From positions 17,740 through 81,739 of the forward strand of contig JAIELG010000010.1 of NCBI GenBank assembly GCA_019753155.1: a stretch of DNA of 64,000 nucleotides. The letters are read 5' to 3'. Shown here one piece after another: positions 11,068 through 20,462 of this stretch (position 1 is its first letter; each line of letters opens with the position of its first letter). Source of the stretch: Burkholderiales bacterium (GTDB lineage Bacteria > Pseudomonadota > Gammaproteobacteria > Burkholderiales > JABEVD01). The position numbers and the translations under genes were made by a program. The notes under the pieces are model-generated. The model was not told the DNA's origin. It worked only from the letters and a program-made list of their open reading frames with translations, and did not search any database.

Positions 11068-12222
11068 ATGTTTGAAGTAATGGATTCACAGGATCAACTG
11101 GCAGTGATCAAGGTGATCGGCGTGGGCGGGTGCGGCGGCAATGCAGTCGACCACATGATCGAAAATGGCGTGCAGGGCGTCGAATTCATCAGCGCCAATA
11201 CGGATGCCCAGGCGCTCAAGAGGAACAGGGCCGAAACGGTTCTGCAACTTGGGGAAGAAATCACCAAGGGCCTTGGGGCCGGGGCGAATCCCGATGTCGG
11301 GCGCGATTCCGCAATCGAGAACCGGGACAGGATCGCCGAGGCGATCGAGGGAGCGGACATGCTCTTCGTCACGGCGGGAATGGGCGGCGGCACCGGAACG
11401 GGCGCAACCCCGGTGGTTGCGCAGGTGGCGAAGGAACTCGGGATACTGACGGTTGCCGTGGTCACCAAGCCCTTCAGCTTCGAAGGAAAAAGGCAGAAAG
11501 TCGCGCATGCCGGGATAGAAGAACTGACCCAGCATGTCGATTCGCTGATCGTGATCCCGAACGACAAGCTGATGGCCGTTCTCGGCGAAGAGGTCAGCAT
11601 GCTCGATGCCTTCAAGGCGGCCAACAACGTGCTGTACGGCGCGGTTGCCGGAATCGCCGAAGTCATCAATTGCCCCGGCCTCGTGAACGTCGATTTCGCC
11701 GACGTGAGGACCGTGATGTCCGAAATGGGCATGGCGATGATGGGTTCCGCCATCGCATCCGGCGCCGAGCGCGCCAGGATTGCCGCGGAACAGGCGGTCG
11801 CGAGCCCGCTTCTGGAGGATGTCAATCTTTCGGGCGCAAGGGGCGTGCTCGTCAACATCACCGCGAGCCTCTCGCTCAAGATGAAGGAAGTCCACGATGT
11901 GATGAACACCATCAAGAAATTCGTCGCGGAAGATGCGACCGTGATCGTCGGGACAGTGATCGACCAGGCCATGCAGGACAGCCTGCGCGTCACGATGGTG
12001 GCGACAGGACTCGGGATGCCGACAGTCAAGCCGCAGGCAAGGCCGATCACCATAGTCAAAACGGGGACGGACAACATGCCGGTGGAACTCGATTTCGGCG
12101 CGCTCGATCTGCCCACAGTGATGCGCACGGGAAGAAAGCGCGAATCCGAAGTCGAGGCGATGAAGCAGTCCGGAATGGAAACCCTGGACATTCCCGCATT
12201 CCTGAGGAAGCAGGCGGACTGA
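11068..12222 (+). CDS. ftsZ: Cell division GTPase FtsZ
   Basis: Tubulin-like GTPase forming the Z ring. The 384-residue product carries the N-terminal GVGGCGGNAVDHM loop, the tubulin signature GGGTGTGATP, and the C-terminal conserved peptide LDIPAFLRKQ that binds FtsA and ZapD. AAGGAGG lies about seven bases before ATG 11068, the strongest ribosome-binding site in the cluster and consistent with high expression. ZapD, a direct FtsZ partner, is encoded at 56947-57702. Confidence 0.98.
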   Translation: MFEVMDSQDQLAVIKVIGVGGCGGNAVDHMIENGVQGVEFISANTDAQALKRNRAETVLQLGEEITKGLGAGANPDVGRDSAIENRDRIAEAIEGADMLFVTAGMGGGTGTGATPVVAQVAKELGILTVAVVTKPFSFEGKRQKVAHAGIEELTQHVDSLIVIPNDKLMAVLGEEVSMLDAFKAANNVLYGAVAGIAEVINCPGLVNVDFADVRTVMSEMGMAMMGSAIASGAERARIAAEQAVASPLLEDVNLSGARGVLVNITASLSLKMKEVHDVMNTIKKFVAEDATVIVGTVIDQAMQDSLRVTMVATGLGMPTVKPQARPITIVKTGTDNMPVELDFGALDLPTVMRTGRKRESEVEAMKQSGMETLDIPAFLRKQAD

Positions 12223-12281
12223 TGCGTGCGCCGGGTTTGATGCTATGGTAATATGATAAAAATATCGTTTCCATCATTATC

Positions 12282-13193
12282 ATGCTCAAACAGCGCACGC
12301 TCAGGAATATTGTCCGCGCCACCGGCATAGGGTTGCATACCGGCGAGAAGGTTTACATGACCTTGCGCCCGGCTGCGATCGATACGGGGATCGTTTTCAG
12401 GCGTATCGATCTCGATAACCCTGTCGAGATCAAGGCCGATCCCTTCATGGTGCATGATACCCGCCTCTCCACCTGTCTCGAACAGGGCGGCGTGAGGGTG
12501 GCGACCATCGAGCATCTGATGTCGGCCTTCGCTGGAATGGGGATAGACAACGCCCATGTCGATCTCACCGCGTCCGAAGTGCCGATCATGGACGGCAGCG
12601 CAGGGCCCTTCGTGTTCCTGATCCAGTCGGCGGGAATCGAGGAGCAATCCGCGCCCAAGAAATTCATCAGGGTCAGGAAGGCGATACAGATCGGGAGCGA
12701 AAAAAGCTGGGTGCGTTTCGAACCCTATAACGGGTTCAGGCTCAATTTCAGCATTTCCTTCGCCCATCCCGTCCTCGAAGGGACGAATCAGAGCGTGTCG
12801 ATCGATTTTGGCTCCACTTCCTATCTCAAGGAACTGAGTCGGGCGAGGACTTTCGGCTTCGTCCATGATGTCGAGCACCTGAGATCCCAGGGGCTCGCCA
12901 TGGGAGGGAGCCTGGACAACGCCATCGTCATGGACGAATTCCGCGTCCTCAACAGCGACGGATTGCGCTATGAAAACGAGTTCGTCCGGCACAAGGTTCT
13001 GGATGCGATCGGGGATCTCTACCTTCTGGGCCATCCCCTTTTAGGCGCATTCACGGGATTTCGTTCGGGGCATGCGCTCAACAACCAGTTGCTGCGCACC
13101 CTGCTGGCAGATTCGGAGGCATGGGAATATGTATCGTTCGACCGTCCGGAGGAGATTCCTGCCTATCTCAGGCATCAGCCCAGGCCGGCATAG
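12282..13193 (+). CDS. lpxC: UDP-3-O-acyl-N-acetylglucosamine deacetylase LpxC
   Basis: Zinc amidase that catalyses the committed step of lipid A synthesis. The 303-residue product contains [11 protein letters not shown], the zinc-site motif [11 protein letters not shown], and the second metal and active-site segment [15 protein letters not shown]. It follows ftsZ after a 59-base gap that is AT-rich and may contain its own promoter, but I could not pick one with confidence. Its presence establishes a lipopolysaccharide-bearing outer membrane. Confidence 0.96.
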   Translation: MLKQRTLRNIVRATGIGLHTGEKVYMTLRPAAIDTGIVFRRIDLDNPVEIKADPFMVHDTRLSTCLEQGGVRVATIEHLMSAFAGMGIDNAHVDLTASEVPIMDGSAGPFVFLIQSAGIEEQSAPKKFIRVRKAIQIGSEKSWVRFEPYNGFRLNFSISFAHPVLEGTNQSVSIDFGSTSYLKELSRARTFGFVHDVEHLRSQGLAMGGSLDNAIVMDEFRVLNSDGLRYENEFVRHKVLDAIGDLYLLGHPLLGAFTGFRSGHALNNQLLRTLLADSEAWEYVSFDRPEEIPAYLRHQPRPA

Positions 13194-13202
13194 GGAACTG
13201 AA

Positions 13203-13388
13203 TTGATCGTCCTGAGGCTGATCGCTTTCGCGGTTATCGTCGCGATCGGCGTGTGTCTTCTCGCTTTTGTCGTGAAGAAGGACAGGCGCTATCTCGACTT
13301 CGCTTTCAGGCTATTCAAGTACACTTTGATCCTGATGTCGGTCTTCGGCCTGTTTTATGTTCTCGAACGCTTGATTCTGGTGGCCTAG
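13203..13388 (+). CDS. Small two-helix membrane protein downstream of lpxC
   Basis: A 61-residue protein read from a TTG nine bases after the lpxC stop. It has two hydrophobic helices (about residues 3-23 and 38-58) joined by a basic loop KKDRRYLDFAFR, so it should sit in the inner membrane with the loop in the cytosol. I do not recognise a named family. The position and codon use fit the lpxC operon, so I think it is real. The TTG start is the least certain part; no ATG is available. Confidence 0.65.
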   Translation: MIVLRLIAFAVIVAIGVCLLAFVVKKDRRYLDFAFRLFKYTLILMSVFGLFYVLERLILVA

Positions 13389-13427
13389 GTTTTTCTGTCC
13401 GGTTTCCAGGCAACGATTCGATCGACT

Positions 13428-13456
13428 CAGGGAGTGTCCCTGGGTGGCATACCCAG
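13428..13456. other. Two overlapping, mutually exclusive stem-loops ahead of the MalT-like regulator
   Basis: CAGGGA-GTG-TCCCTG (13428-13442) and CTGGGT-GGCAT-ACCCAG (13440-13456) are both perfect inverted repeats with six-base arms and share the bases CTG at 13440-13442. There is no T-run after either, so this is not a standard terminator. It lies between the lpxC operon end and the regulator gene, and could be a terminator relic, an attenuator-like switch, or operator pairs. Confidence 0.55.
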
Positions 13457-13512
13457 CATGATAAAAGACTGCTGGTCCACTGCCGTAAAATTCTGCATGA
13501 ACTGAAGCCATC

Positions 13513-16299
13513 ATGGGGAACGTTATGTCGAGGAACAATTCGTTTGTCAAAATAAGCCAGCCGAGAATGGCCAACTACCTTCCAAGGGAAAGGCTGTTTT
13601 CCCTGATTGACGGGAATTGCGGCATTACATGGATTTCCGCTCCCGCCGGTTCCGGCAAGACCACCCTGGCGGCAAGCTACCTCGACTCCAGAAAACGGTC
13701 TTGCCTGTGGTATCAGCTTGATGCGGGTGATGCGGATCTTGCTGCATTTTTCCACTATCTCGGTCTGGCCGGCAAGAAGGCAGCGCCGCGATACCGCACC
13801 CCGCTTCCCCTCCTGACGCCGGAGTATATGCCCGAGTTGCCGATTTTCGTGCTGAGATATTTCGAGAAACTCTTCGACAGGCTGGGGTCGCGCTTCACGC
13901 TGGTATTCGATAATTATCAGGATGTATCCAATCCGGAATTTCACAAGATCATCAGCGCCGGACTATCGGTTCTCCCTCCGGAACTCAATGTCATCGTGAT
14001 CAGCCGGTCCCCGCCGCCCGCTGAATTTTCCCGCCTGCTTGCATCGGGCAAGATGAACCTGATCGGATGGGAAGACATCCGCTTTAGTCTGGAGGAAAGC
14101 AGGTTTTTTCTGCCGGACGGCAAGCTGGAGCCCATTCAGGAAAAACTGGTTGAAAAGACGGAAGGCTGGGCAGCGGGGCTGGTGTTCATCGGTGAAGCTG
14201 CCCGGATGAACAGGCCGATCACTGTCCGGGCGCAGGACGAATTCAATCCGGTATTCGATTATTTTGCCAACGAATTGTTCGATCACTTCGATATCGATAC
14301 CAGGGATTTCCTGCTCAAGACCGCCTGTCTCCCAAACGTCACGCTGGAGATTGCGGAAAAAATAACCGGCATTCCCAACCCGAAGAAAATCCTGTTCTAC
14401 CTCAACCGGAACAACTTGTTCACTCAAAGGCATGAAGGCGCCCGGGAGTCATATGTCTATCACCCGCTTTTCAGGGAATTCCTCCTGACAAAAGCGGCGG
14501 ATTTGTTGCCCCGGGCCGAAATAGACCGGATCCATCATGACGCGGCCTTGCTGCTGGAAGCCTCGGGGAAGATCGATGCGGCGATCGAACTATTTTTGCA
14601 ATCCGCAAGCTGGCATGATTCGGTCCGGGCGATTCTCTCACAGGCCCCCATATTGATGGCGCAAGGCAGGGCCGGCAGCCTGGAACAATGGCTGAATGCC
14701 CTTCCGCACGAGGTGCTCGCCCATGACCCCTGGCTCCTGTATTGGCTGGGCATGTGCCGGATACCGATCGATCCCGTTGAAAGCCGCGCTTATTTCGATA
14801 AGGCATTTGGCCTGTTTGCGGATGCAGGCGACATCCAGGGGCGTTTCGCCGCGGCTGGCGGGGCGATACATGCGTTCGTGATAGCGTGGGACGACTTCGA
14901 GCAATTGATTAAGTGGATGAATACGATCGAAAGCCTGATCGAGGAATACGGCAGCCTGCCGCCGGGGAAAACAGGAGAGCATCTCGCTTTGAGCATGTAT
15001 ATGGCGCTGCTGTATGGCGCCCCCGGCCATGCCAAAATTGCTCCCTGGGAAAAATTATTGCTGTCGCTCCTGCATCGATCGGATGACCGGAATTACAAGC
15101 TGCAAGCCGCCGAAGGCCTGCTGCTGTATTATGCATGGAAAGGCGATTCCCGGAAGGCCGGGGATGTAATCGCCATCATGGAACCCATAGCGGATTCCCC
15201 GGAATGCGCAACATTGCCGAAGATGCGGTATAAGCTCCAGGCCGCCATATACTGGTGGTCGGTCGCGCACTTTGACAATAGCGAAGAATCGGCCAGGGAT
15301 GGACTCAAGCTGGCAGAGGAATCCGGCATCCATCTCGTGGATTCGATATTCCTAGCGCAGCTTGTATACTGCAGGCTGCTCCGGGACGAGCATGCCGAAG
15401 TGGACGACCTGATCGAAAAAATGAAGCAGAGCACGGAAATGGCGGCTCAGGTGAAGGCCGGTCATTATCACCATGTGGTTGCCTATGCCGCGATCTGCCG
15501 CAACGATGCCCAATGCGCGCTGTATCATGCGGAAGCCCTCCTTGGACTTGCCAGTGGAAACAAGGGGGCTTTCCCTTTCATGACCCTGATATCGCGGCTG
15601 AGAATGGCCTATGCCCTGTTCATCGGCAATGCGCCCTATGGGGAGATTTTTTCCCACCTGGATGAAGCGCTGAAAATAGGCATCTGGATGCAAAGCTATT
15701 ATGCACAAGCCATGAACTCACTGTTGCGCAGCCTCGTTTATTTCAACGTGGGGGAAGAATCCGCAGGACTCGAAGCATTGTCGGAAGGCATGGCGCTTAA
15801 CAACAGATACGGTATTTTCAACTATGAAGGATGGCGGCGGCAGGACATCGCTCTCGTTTGCGGCAAAGCCCTGGCGGCGGGGATAGAGCCGGAATATGTG
15901 CAGGGCGTCGTCAGGAGACTGAAGCTTGCGCCTCCCGCATCTGTGGAAAACTGGCCCTATCCGGTCAGGATTTATGCCGGCGAAACATTCAGGATCGTGG
16001 TGGACGGCAAACCCCTGGAGTTTTCCGGCAAGGTTCAGAAGAAGCCTCTGGAAATGCTGACGGCGATCATCGGGCATGGCGCGACCGGGGCGGCCGAGGA
16101 GAGAATATGTGACGAGTTGTGGCCGGATGCGGAAGGCGACCGCGCCCATCAGTCCTTTACGACCACGCTGAAGCGGTTGCGGCAACTGCTCGGCCATCAT
16201 CACGCGATAAGGCTCCAGGCCGGACGGGTAACGCTGGACCCCAGATATTGCCGGGTTGACGCTTTGCCAGGCAGCGATAACAAAGCCGTGAGCGCATGA
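13513..16299 (+). CDS. MalT-like STAND ATPase transcriptional regulator with C-terminal winged-helix/BTAD-type domain
   Basis: A 928-residue regulator of the MalT/COG2909 type. A P-loop (APAGSGKTTLA, lysine at about residue 49) starts a STAND NTPase module, with LVFDNYQDV as the Walker B region; a long alpha-helical repeat region follows from about residue 350 to 810. The last 110 residues do not look like the LuxR helix-turn-helix of MalT. They read GKVQKKPLEMLTAI and RAHQSFTTTLKRLRQLLG, the pattern of OmpR-type winged helices seen in SARP/BTAD regulators. The family senses a small molecule and oligomerises to activate transcription; the ligand here is unknown. ATG 13525, with GGGGA five bases upstream, is an equally good start. 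The gene converges on the TonB receptor gene. Confidence 0.8.
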   Translation: MGNVMSRNNSFVKISQPRMANYLPRERLFSLIDGNCGITWISAPAGSGKTTLAASYLDSRKRSCLWYQLDAGDADLAAFFHYLGLAGKKAAPRYRTPLPLLTPEYMPELPIFVLRYFEKLFDRLGSRFTLVFDNYQDVSNPEFHKIISAGLSVLPPELNVIVISRSPPPAEFSRLLASGKMNLIGWEDIRFSLEESRFFLPDGKLEPIQEKLVEKTEGWAAGLVFIGEAARMNRPITVRAQDEFNPVFDYFANELFDHFDIDTRDFLLKTACLPNVTLEIAEKITGIPNPKKILFYLNRNNLFTQRHEGARESYVYHPLFREFLLTKAADLLPRAEIDRIHHDAALLLEASGKIDAAIELFLQSASWHDSVRAILSQAPILMAQGRAGSLEQWLNALPHEVLAHDPWLLYWLGMCRIPIDPVESRAYFDKAFGLFADAGDIQGRFAAAGGAIHAFVIAWDDFEQLIKWMNTIESLIEEYGSLPPGKTGEHLALSMYMALLYGAPGHAKIAPWEKLLLSLLHRSDDRNYKLQAAEGLLLYYAWKGDSRKAGDVIAIMEPIADSPECATLPKMRYKLQAAIYWWSVAHFDNSEESARDGLKLAEESGIHLVDSIFLAQLVYCRLLRDEHAEVDDLIEKMKQSTEMAAQVKAGHYHHVVAYAAICRNDAQCALYHAEALLGLASGNKGAFPFMTLISRLRMAYALFIGNAPYGEIFSHLDEALKIGIWMQSYYAQAMNSLLRSLVYFNVGEESAGLEALSEGMALNNRYGIFNYEGWRRQDIALVCGKALAAGIEPEYVQGVVRRLKLAPPASVENWPYPVRIYAGETFRIVVDGKPLEFSGKVQKKPLEMLTAIIGHGATGAAEERICDELWPDAEGDRAHQSFTTTLKRLRQLLGHHHAIRLQAGRVTLDPRYCRVDALPGSDNKAVSA

Positions 16300-16315
16300 A
16301 CGATGCGCTGATTTT

Positions 16316-18481
16316 TCAGTATCTGTAGCCCACCTGAGCGCCGATTGTCCGCCCCGACGCATAGTAGGCAAGATAACCCAGTCCCGGGGGATCGAAGATC
16401 GTTTTTGCATAGGTTTTGTCCGCAAGATTCTTTACGAAGAAAGAGCCATACAGTCCCGATTTTCCGTAAGGCTTGTACGATAACAATACGTTCCAGAGGG
16501 ACAGGGCGTCTCCGCTGGCATAGTCATCCCTGAAGGGGGTGTAATATACTTTCGACCGGTAGTATCCTTCGCCGCGTAGCGTGAACGAACCGTGCTCCAG
16601 CGGCCACGTGTATTGGGTTGCCAAATTGAGCGTCGTGTCGGGCGCGCGCGACAATGGGTTTCCCCCGAAATTTTGCGCTCCAAGCGTCGGGTAGCGGGGA
16701 TCGATGGAGACGAAGTTCGTAAACCGGGCTTCGAGGAATTGCAGTCCGCCCGACAATTCGAGTCTGGAAGTCGGGTTCGCAACGAAGCTTGCCTCCATCC
16801 CTTTGCTGACGGCCTGGGCTGCATTCTGGATCGCCAAGGCGAACACGCCTGCATTGTTTTGCAAAATGGAGAGCTGCATATCGTTGTATCGCGTATAAAA
16901 GGCGGCCAGATTCAGTTGCAGGCTGTCGTCGAACAGTTTCGACTTGAGTCCGACCTCGTAGTTGATCGCCGTCTCCGGAGCGAAGGCCGGCTGGATCGAA
17001 ATGGTGTTGTAGCCGCCGCTCTTGAAGCCCTTGGTTGCCGAAGCATAAAACATGTTGTTCCGGTCAGGCGAGTAATCGACCACGAACTTCGGGGTTACCG
17101 ATGACCAGGTTTTCTTGTCGGTCTTGCTCCCGGTGAGCATGCCGTTGGCATAGGTCAGGTCTTTTTCCAGATTTTTTGTTTCCGTGCTGTAACGGGCTCC
17201 AACGGTCAGGCGCACACCGTTCGTCCACGAATAGGTGGCTTGCCCGCCCGCGCCTATCGAATCGGTGGAAACGATTGCCACCGAGTTTTGCGTCAAGTTG
17301 AGCAGAGGCAGCGAAACGTTGTATTCCGGAGCATCGACCTTCTGATGGTTGTACGACAGCAGTCCCGTCCAGGCAAGGGGGGAATGGTCGCTCGAAACCA
17401 GCGTAAATTCCTGGGAGAAGAAATTCGTGATTTCACGTATTCCAGCGCCGGTCGTCTGGGAGCCCACTTTCATCAAGGGGATTTCCGTTCCGTCCAGATC
17501 GGCGCTCCCGTTGCGATCATCGGTTTTGTTGATGGCGGTGATCGATGTCAAGCGTTTCGATTCCAAATCCCATTCGGTTTTGACATCGATACCGGATTGC
17601 GTGTGGCTCATGGCGCTTTGCTGGTTTTGCATGACTATCCGGGGATCGCTGATTGCCGTTGCGCCGAAATGGGTGAATAGCGGGTTCAATGCCGGATAAA
17701 GCGGTTTCATGATCGGATGGTCGTTGTCATGGTAGTAATGCGCATGGACCGTCACGCTGAGCATGTCATTGGGCAGAAATTCGAGCGTTCCGCGCAGCGC
17801 ATTCACCTCGCTGCTGTTTCCCGTGACATTGAGCAGGATATTCCTGGTGTCTCCATCGTTCTGGTTATGGAGAAATGACAGACGCCCGATGGTCGAGCCA
17901 TAGGAAAGGGGACCGCTGACAGTGCCGCGGACCATTTTTTGATTGTGGCTGCCGCCCTGAACGTCGAATTGCCCTGATTGTTCCCAGGTAGGCGCCCTGG
18001 ATATGATGTTGATCGCGCCTCCCGTGGCGTTCCTGCCGTACAGAACGCCTTGCGGGCCTTTCAGAATTTCGACGCGATCCACATCGACGAATTGCATCGC
18101 AGTGCCGGAGGCGCGGCTCTGATAGACCCCGTCCATATAAACCGGAACCGCGTCTTCCAGGCCCGGACCGACAATGTCGGTACCGATGCCCCGTATGAAT
18201 ATCTGGGTTTGTCCGGGGGCGGCCTTTGTGATGGACAGTCCCGGGACCGATTGCTGCAACTCCGCGACGGATTCCAGCCTTGATTTCTCGATATCCGCGG
18301 CAGTAAGCGCCGTGACGGAAACCGGGACATTCTGCAGAAACTGAGAGCGCCTTTCCGCGGTAATCACGATTTCTGCCGTGGCTGGCGTGTAAATGATGTC
18401 ATCGCTCGCCGACGCTGCAAATGTCCAGGGACTGGCCCCGAATACAGCGTAAGCGACGATTGAGCCGAAACTTTTTTTCAT
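16316..18481 (-). CDS. TonB-dependent outer-membrane receptor
   Basis: A 721-residue outer-membrane receptor. A signal peptide (about residues 1-26, ending AASA) is followed by a TonB-box-like EIVITAERR, a plug domain with NVPVSVTALTAADIE and GPQGVLYGRNATGGAIN, and a beta-barrel that ends in the aromatic GAQVGYRY. Sequence style resembles the FecA/iron.complex.outermembrane group, but the substrate (siderophore, carbohydrate or other) cannot be read from the sequence. It lies 110 bases after the last gene of the C39/TPS operon on the same strand and has its own candidate promoter. Confidence 0.9.
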   Translation of the reverse strand: MKKSFGSIVAYAVFGASPWTFAASASDDIIYTPATAEIVITAERRSQFLQNVPVSVTALTAADIEKSRLESVAELQQSVPGLSITKAAPGQTQIFIRGIGTDIVGPGLEDAVPVYMDGVYQSRASGTAMQFVDVDRVEILKGPQGVLYGRNATGGAINIISRAPTWEQSGQFDVQGGSHNQKMVRGTVSGPLSYGSTIGRLSFLHNQNDGDTRNILLNVTGNSSEVNALRGTLEFLPNDMLSVTVHAHYYHDNDHPIMKPLYPALNPLFTHFGATAISDPRIVMQNQQSAMSHTQSGIDVKTEWDLESKRLTSITAINKTDDRNGSADLDGTEIPLMKVGSQTTGAGIREITNFFSQEFTLVSSDHSPLAWTGLLSYNHQKVDAPEYNVSLPLLNLTQNSVAIVSTDSIGAGGQATYSWTNGVRLTVGARYSTETKNLEKDLTYANGMLTGSKTDKKTWSSVTPKFVVDYSPDRNNMFYASATKGFKSGGYNTISIQPAFAPETAINYEVGLKSKLFDDSLQLNLAAFYTRYNDMQLSILQNNAGVFALAIQNAAQAVSKGMEASFVANPTSRLELSGGLQFLEARFTNFVSIDPRYPTLGAQNFGGNPLSRAPDTTLNLATQYTWPLEHGSFTLRGEGYYRSKVYYTPFRDDYASGDALSLWNVLLSYKPYGKSGLYGSFFVKNLADKTYAKTIFDPPGLGYLAYYASGRTIGAQVGYRY

Positions 18482-18487
18482 TCGGCT

Positions 18488-18527
18488 ATTCCCCTATAGA
18501 TATTGTGCTTTTTGGGGAATCATACCA
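18488..18527 (-). promoter_or_regulatory. Candidate extended -10 promoter with inverted repeat for the TonB receptor
   Basis: On the minus strand TGGTATGAT (18527 down to 18519) is an extended -10 match about 40 bases ahead of the receptor ATG; no good -35 is visible. ATTCCCC (18488-18494) and GGGGAAT (18514-18520) form seven-base inverted arms, one overlapping the -10 and the other the ribosome-binding region. This layout could be an operator. No Fur-box-like 19-mer was recognised. Confidence 0.4.
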
Positions 18528-18591
18528 TTTTCCGCTGTCGGCGTTGTAGGAACCGACGCAGAGGCTTGCCCCTCGAAATCAGACCGGTTCC

Positions 18592-19776
18592 CTATATCAG
18601 GTATGGGAAGGTCACGCCGAACGTGGCCGATTGCGCGATGCCGGCAAGGCCAAAGCTCAGCGTCGGCTCCATGCTCCACTCCCTGGTCAGCGTGTAGTGA
18701 AATCCCATGTTCAGGCGGAAAGACTCCGCCGCCGGCAGCGTCGCTTTCGAATAGGCGGTGCGGCCCTGGAAATCTCCGGAGAGGGAAAAATTGGCGGCGA
18801 ACGCATCATTCAGGACGATGCCGTAACCAAGGGAAGCGCTGATGCGATCGCGGGCGGTCAGGTGCATGAGATCGTTCTCGTCCCCGACAAATGAGCGCCA
18901 GTAGAGCAGGGAGGCCGACATCACCGTGGGATCGATGCTTTTTGCAAACGTCATGCCGGCCCCCAGGGAACGTGTTTGATTCGCCGCAGTAGGCGCGTTA
19001 AAGCGGATATCGAGTATCCCGCCGGGAATGAGCTGTCCTTCGTTCCAGATTTGTTTTCTCATGCCGAACGAGAGCATGGTCTGATCGTAGGTACTCGCGC
19101 CGATGGATTGATCGAGCACCAGTGTGTCCATGTTCTCATGCAGGCGTGTCATGCCGAACGAGAATTCGCTGTCGCCACTGCCGCCGCGGCGCAGGATGAA
19201 CCCGGCCGTGGTGTTCCGGTATCGTTCGCTTGCAAGCGTCAACAGGTTCGGCGTCGCCATTGCGAGCACCTGCCGATCGAACCGCTCGAAGGAAAGCGTA
19301 GGTTCCAGCAGCCACTGGCCGGGTTTGAGCAGCAGCTTGGTATCGCGCATGGCGATATCCTGCGGCTTCGCGGCATCATCGGGTTTGGGGCCCAGTTGCC
19401 TGACAGGTTGTGTTGCCGGCGTGCCTGAAGGCGGCGAAACCTCCCCGGCATCGACCCGTGCTGCCGGCGGGCTTGACGGCGGCATGGCGCGGCCATGCGC
19501 GACCGGTGCCGCGTTCGAGGATGACATGCATGCGCCTGCATTGTCGCCGCCGAGCCAGCACAGAATCGCCTGGCGCGAAAACCGCCAGCTTCCGCCCACA
19601 TTCCGGCCAGGCAGATCTTTCCTGCGTGCCAGCGAGGCGACGGCGCCAGTTGGAAGGCGCAGCAATGCCGCAGCTTCCGGCAAGGTTAGCACTTCGCGCT
19701 GCGCTTCCGGTGCGGCGGCATGACCGGTTGCGGCAAGGGCCAGCCCCAGAACAACCGCCACAGCAAGGCGCGGCAT
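18592..19776 (-). CDS. Exported protein with helix-turn-helix-like domain fused to an outer-membrane beta-barrel
   Basis: A 394-residue protein, last gene of the C39/TPS operon. A signal peptide (about 1-22, LGLALAATGHAAA) is followed by an excisionase/MerR-like helix-turn-helix pattern (LTLPEAAALLRLPTGAVASL, then GGSWRFSRQAILCWLGG), a proline/alanine linker (about 80-125), and a region of alternating strands beginning LLKPGQWLLEPTLSFERF that looks like a transporter-type outer-membrane barrel. A DNA-binding fold outside the cytoplasm is odd; it may be a protein- or peptide-binding plug. The ATG at 19776 shares one base with the C39 stop. A barrel protein next to a C39 peptidase recalls FapF/FapD of functional amyloid systems, but homology is not shown. 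Confidence 0.7.
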   Translation of the reverse strand: MPRLAVAVVLGLALAATGHAAAPEAQREVLTLPEAAALLRLPTGAVASLARRKDLPGRNVGGSWRFSRQAILCWLGGDNAGACMSSSNAAPVAHGRAMPPSSPPAARVDAGEVSPPSGTPATQPVRQLGPKPDDAAKPQDIAMRDTKLLLKPGQWLLEPTLSFERFDRQVLAMATPNLLTLASERYRNTTAGFILRRGGSGDSEFSFGMTRLHENMDTLVLDQSIGASTYDQTMLSFGMRKQIWNEGQLIPGGILDIRFNAPTAANQTRSLGAGMTFAKSIDPTVMSASLLYWRSFVGDENDLMHLTARDRISASLGYGIVLNDAFAANFSLSGDFQGRTAYSKATLPAAESFRLNMGFHYTLTREWSMEPTLSFGLAGIAQSATFGVTFPYLI

Positions 19777-20462
19777 CAACGCACTGCTCCCGGGTAGGCC
19801 GTGCCGATGTTCATCAGCATGCGTGCTTCGAGTTTCTCGGGCGCCTCGAAATCGGCCCCGGGCAGAGCGCGCCAGTCCAGATCGATCCTGCCGTCGGCAC
19901 GTTCGACCACGAAGATGATGCCCTGCTTTTTCTTGCCGAGCCAGTATTCGCGGAACCTTTCGAGCGGCATGCGCATGTTGCCCTGAGTAGGGTCGCTCAG
20001 AAACGCGCGATCGCCGCGAATGCCGCGCAGCACCGAAAAGTGCGGCTCGTCGCGTATGTTCAGAAAGACAATGACGGCGCGGTCGATTTTCGGCAATTGA
20101 TCGATCCCAAGGCGGTATCCGGCTGCGCGATGGCCGCGCTGCTGCGCCACCCTTTTGAGGTCGAGGAGCGACAAACCAGTTTTCTCGCGGTCGACCATAT
20201 CGCCTTCGGCGAGCAGGCCGAGCGTCTGACGGATGATCTCGTCCTCGGTGACCGGGTCTGCGAGTTGTTCGGTCAGGAGCGTCGCCAGCGAGGCGGCGCC
20301 GCAGGAATAATCGTGCCGCTGGCGAACGACATGGCGTTCACTCATTTCCTTGAGGGAAGCGACATGCAGCACTATGCCCATTCCGCTGCCCATGGAGATG
20401 TCAGCCGCCCTTGCGGAAGTCAACAAAACCGACAGGGCGGCGCAGGCGACGCGGCCTCTCAT
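19776..20462 (-). CDS. Exported C39-family cysteine peptidase (FapD-like)
   Basis: A 228-residue protein with a signal peptide (residues 1-20) and a peptidase C39 domain. The catalytic residues are visible: Gln48 and Cys54 in QRHDYSCGAASL, His141 in DEPHFSVL, and Asp157 in FLSDPTQG. C39 domains normally cut double-glycine leaders as part of cytoplasmic ABC exporters; here the domain is free-standing and exported, as in FapD. Its start overlaps the TpsA stop by four bases. The obvious candidate substrate is the 85-residue exported peptide encoded by the first gene of the operon. Confidence 0.85.
   Translation of the reverse strand: MRGRVACAALSVLLTSARAADISMGSGMGIVLHVASLKEMSERHVVRQRHDYSCGAASLATLLTEQLADPVTEDEIIRQTLGLLAEGDMVDREKTGLSLLDLKRVAQQRGHRAAGYRLGIDQLPKIDRAVIVFLNIRDEPHFSVLRGIRGDRAFLSDPTQGNMRMPLERFREYWLGKKKQGIIFVVERADGRIDLDWRALPGADFEAPEKLEARMLMNIGTAYPGAVR

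Noticed and set aside
12223..12281. Possible promoter between ftsZ and lpxC (TTGATG near 12237 with AT-rich stretch)
   Set aside because: No -10 with reasonable match lies at 16-18 bases; AT-richness alone is not enough.
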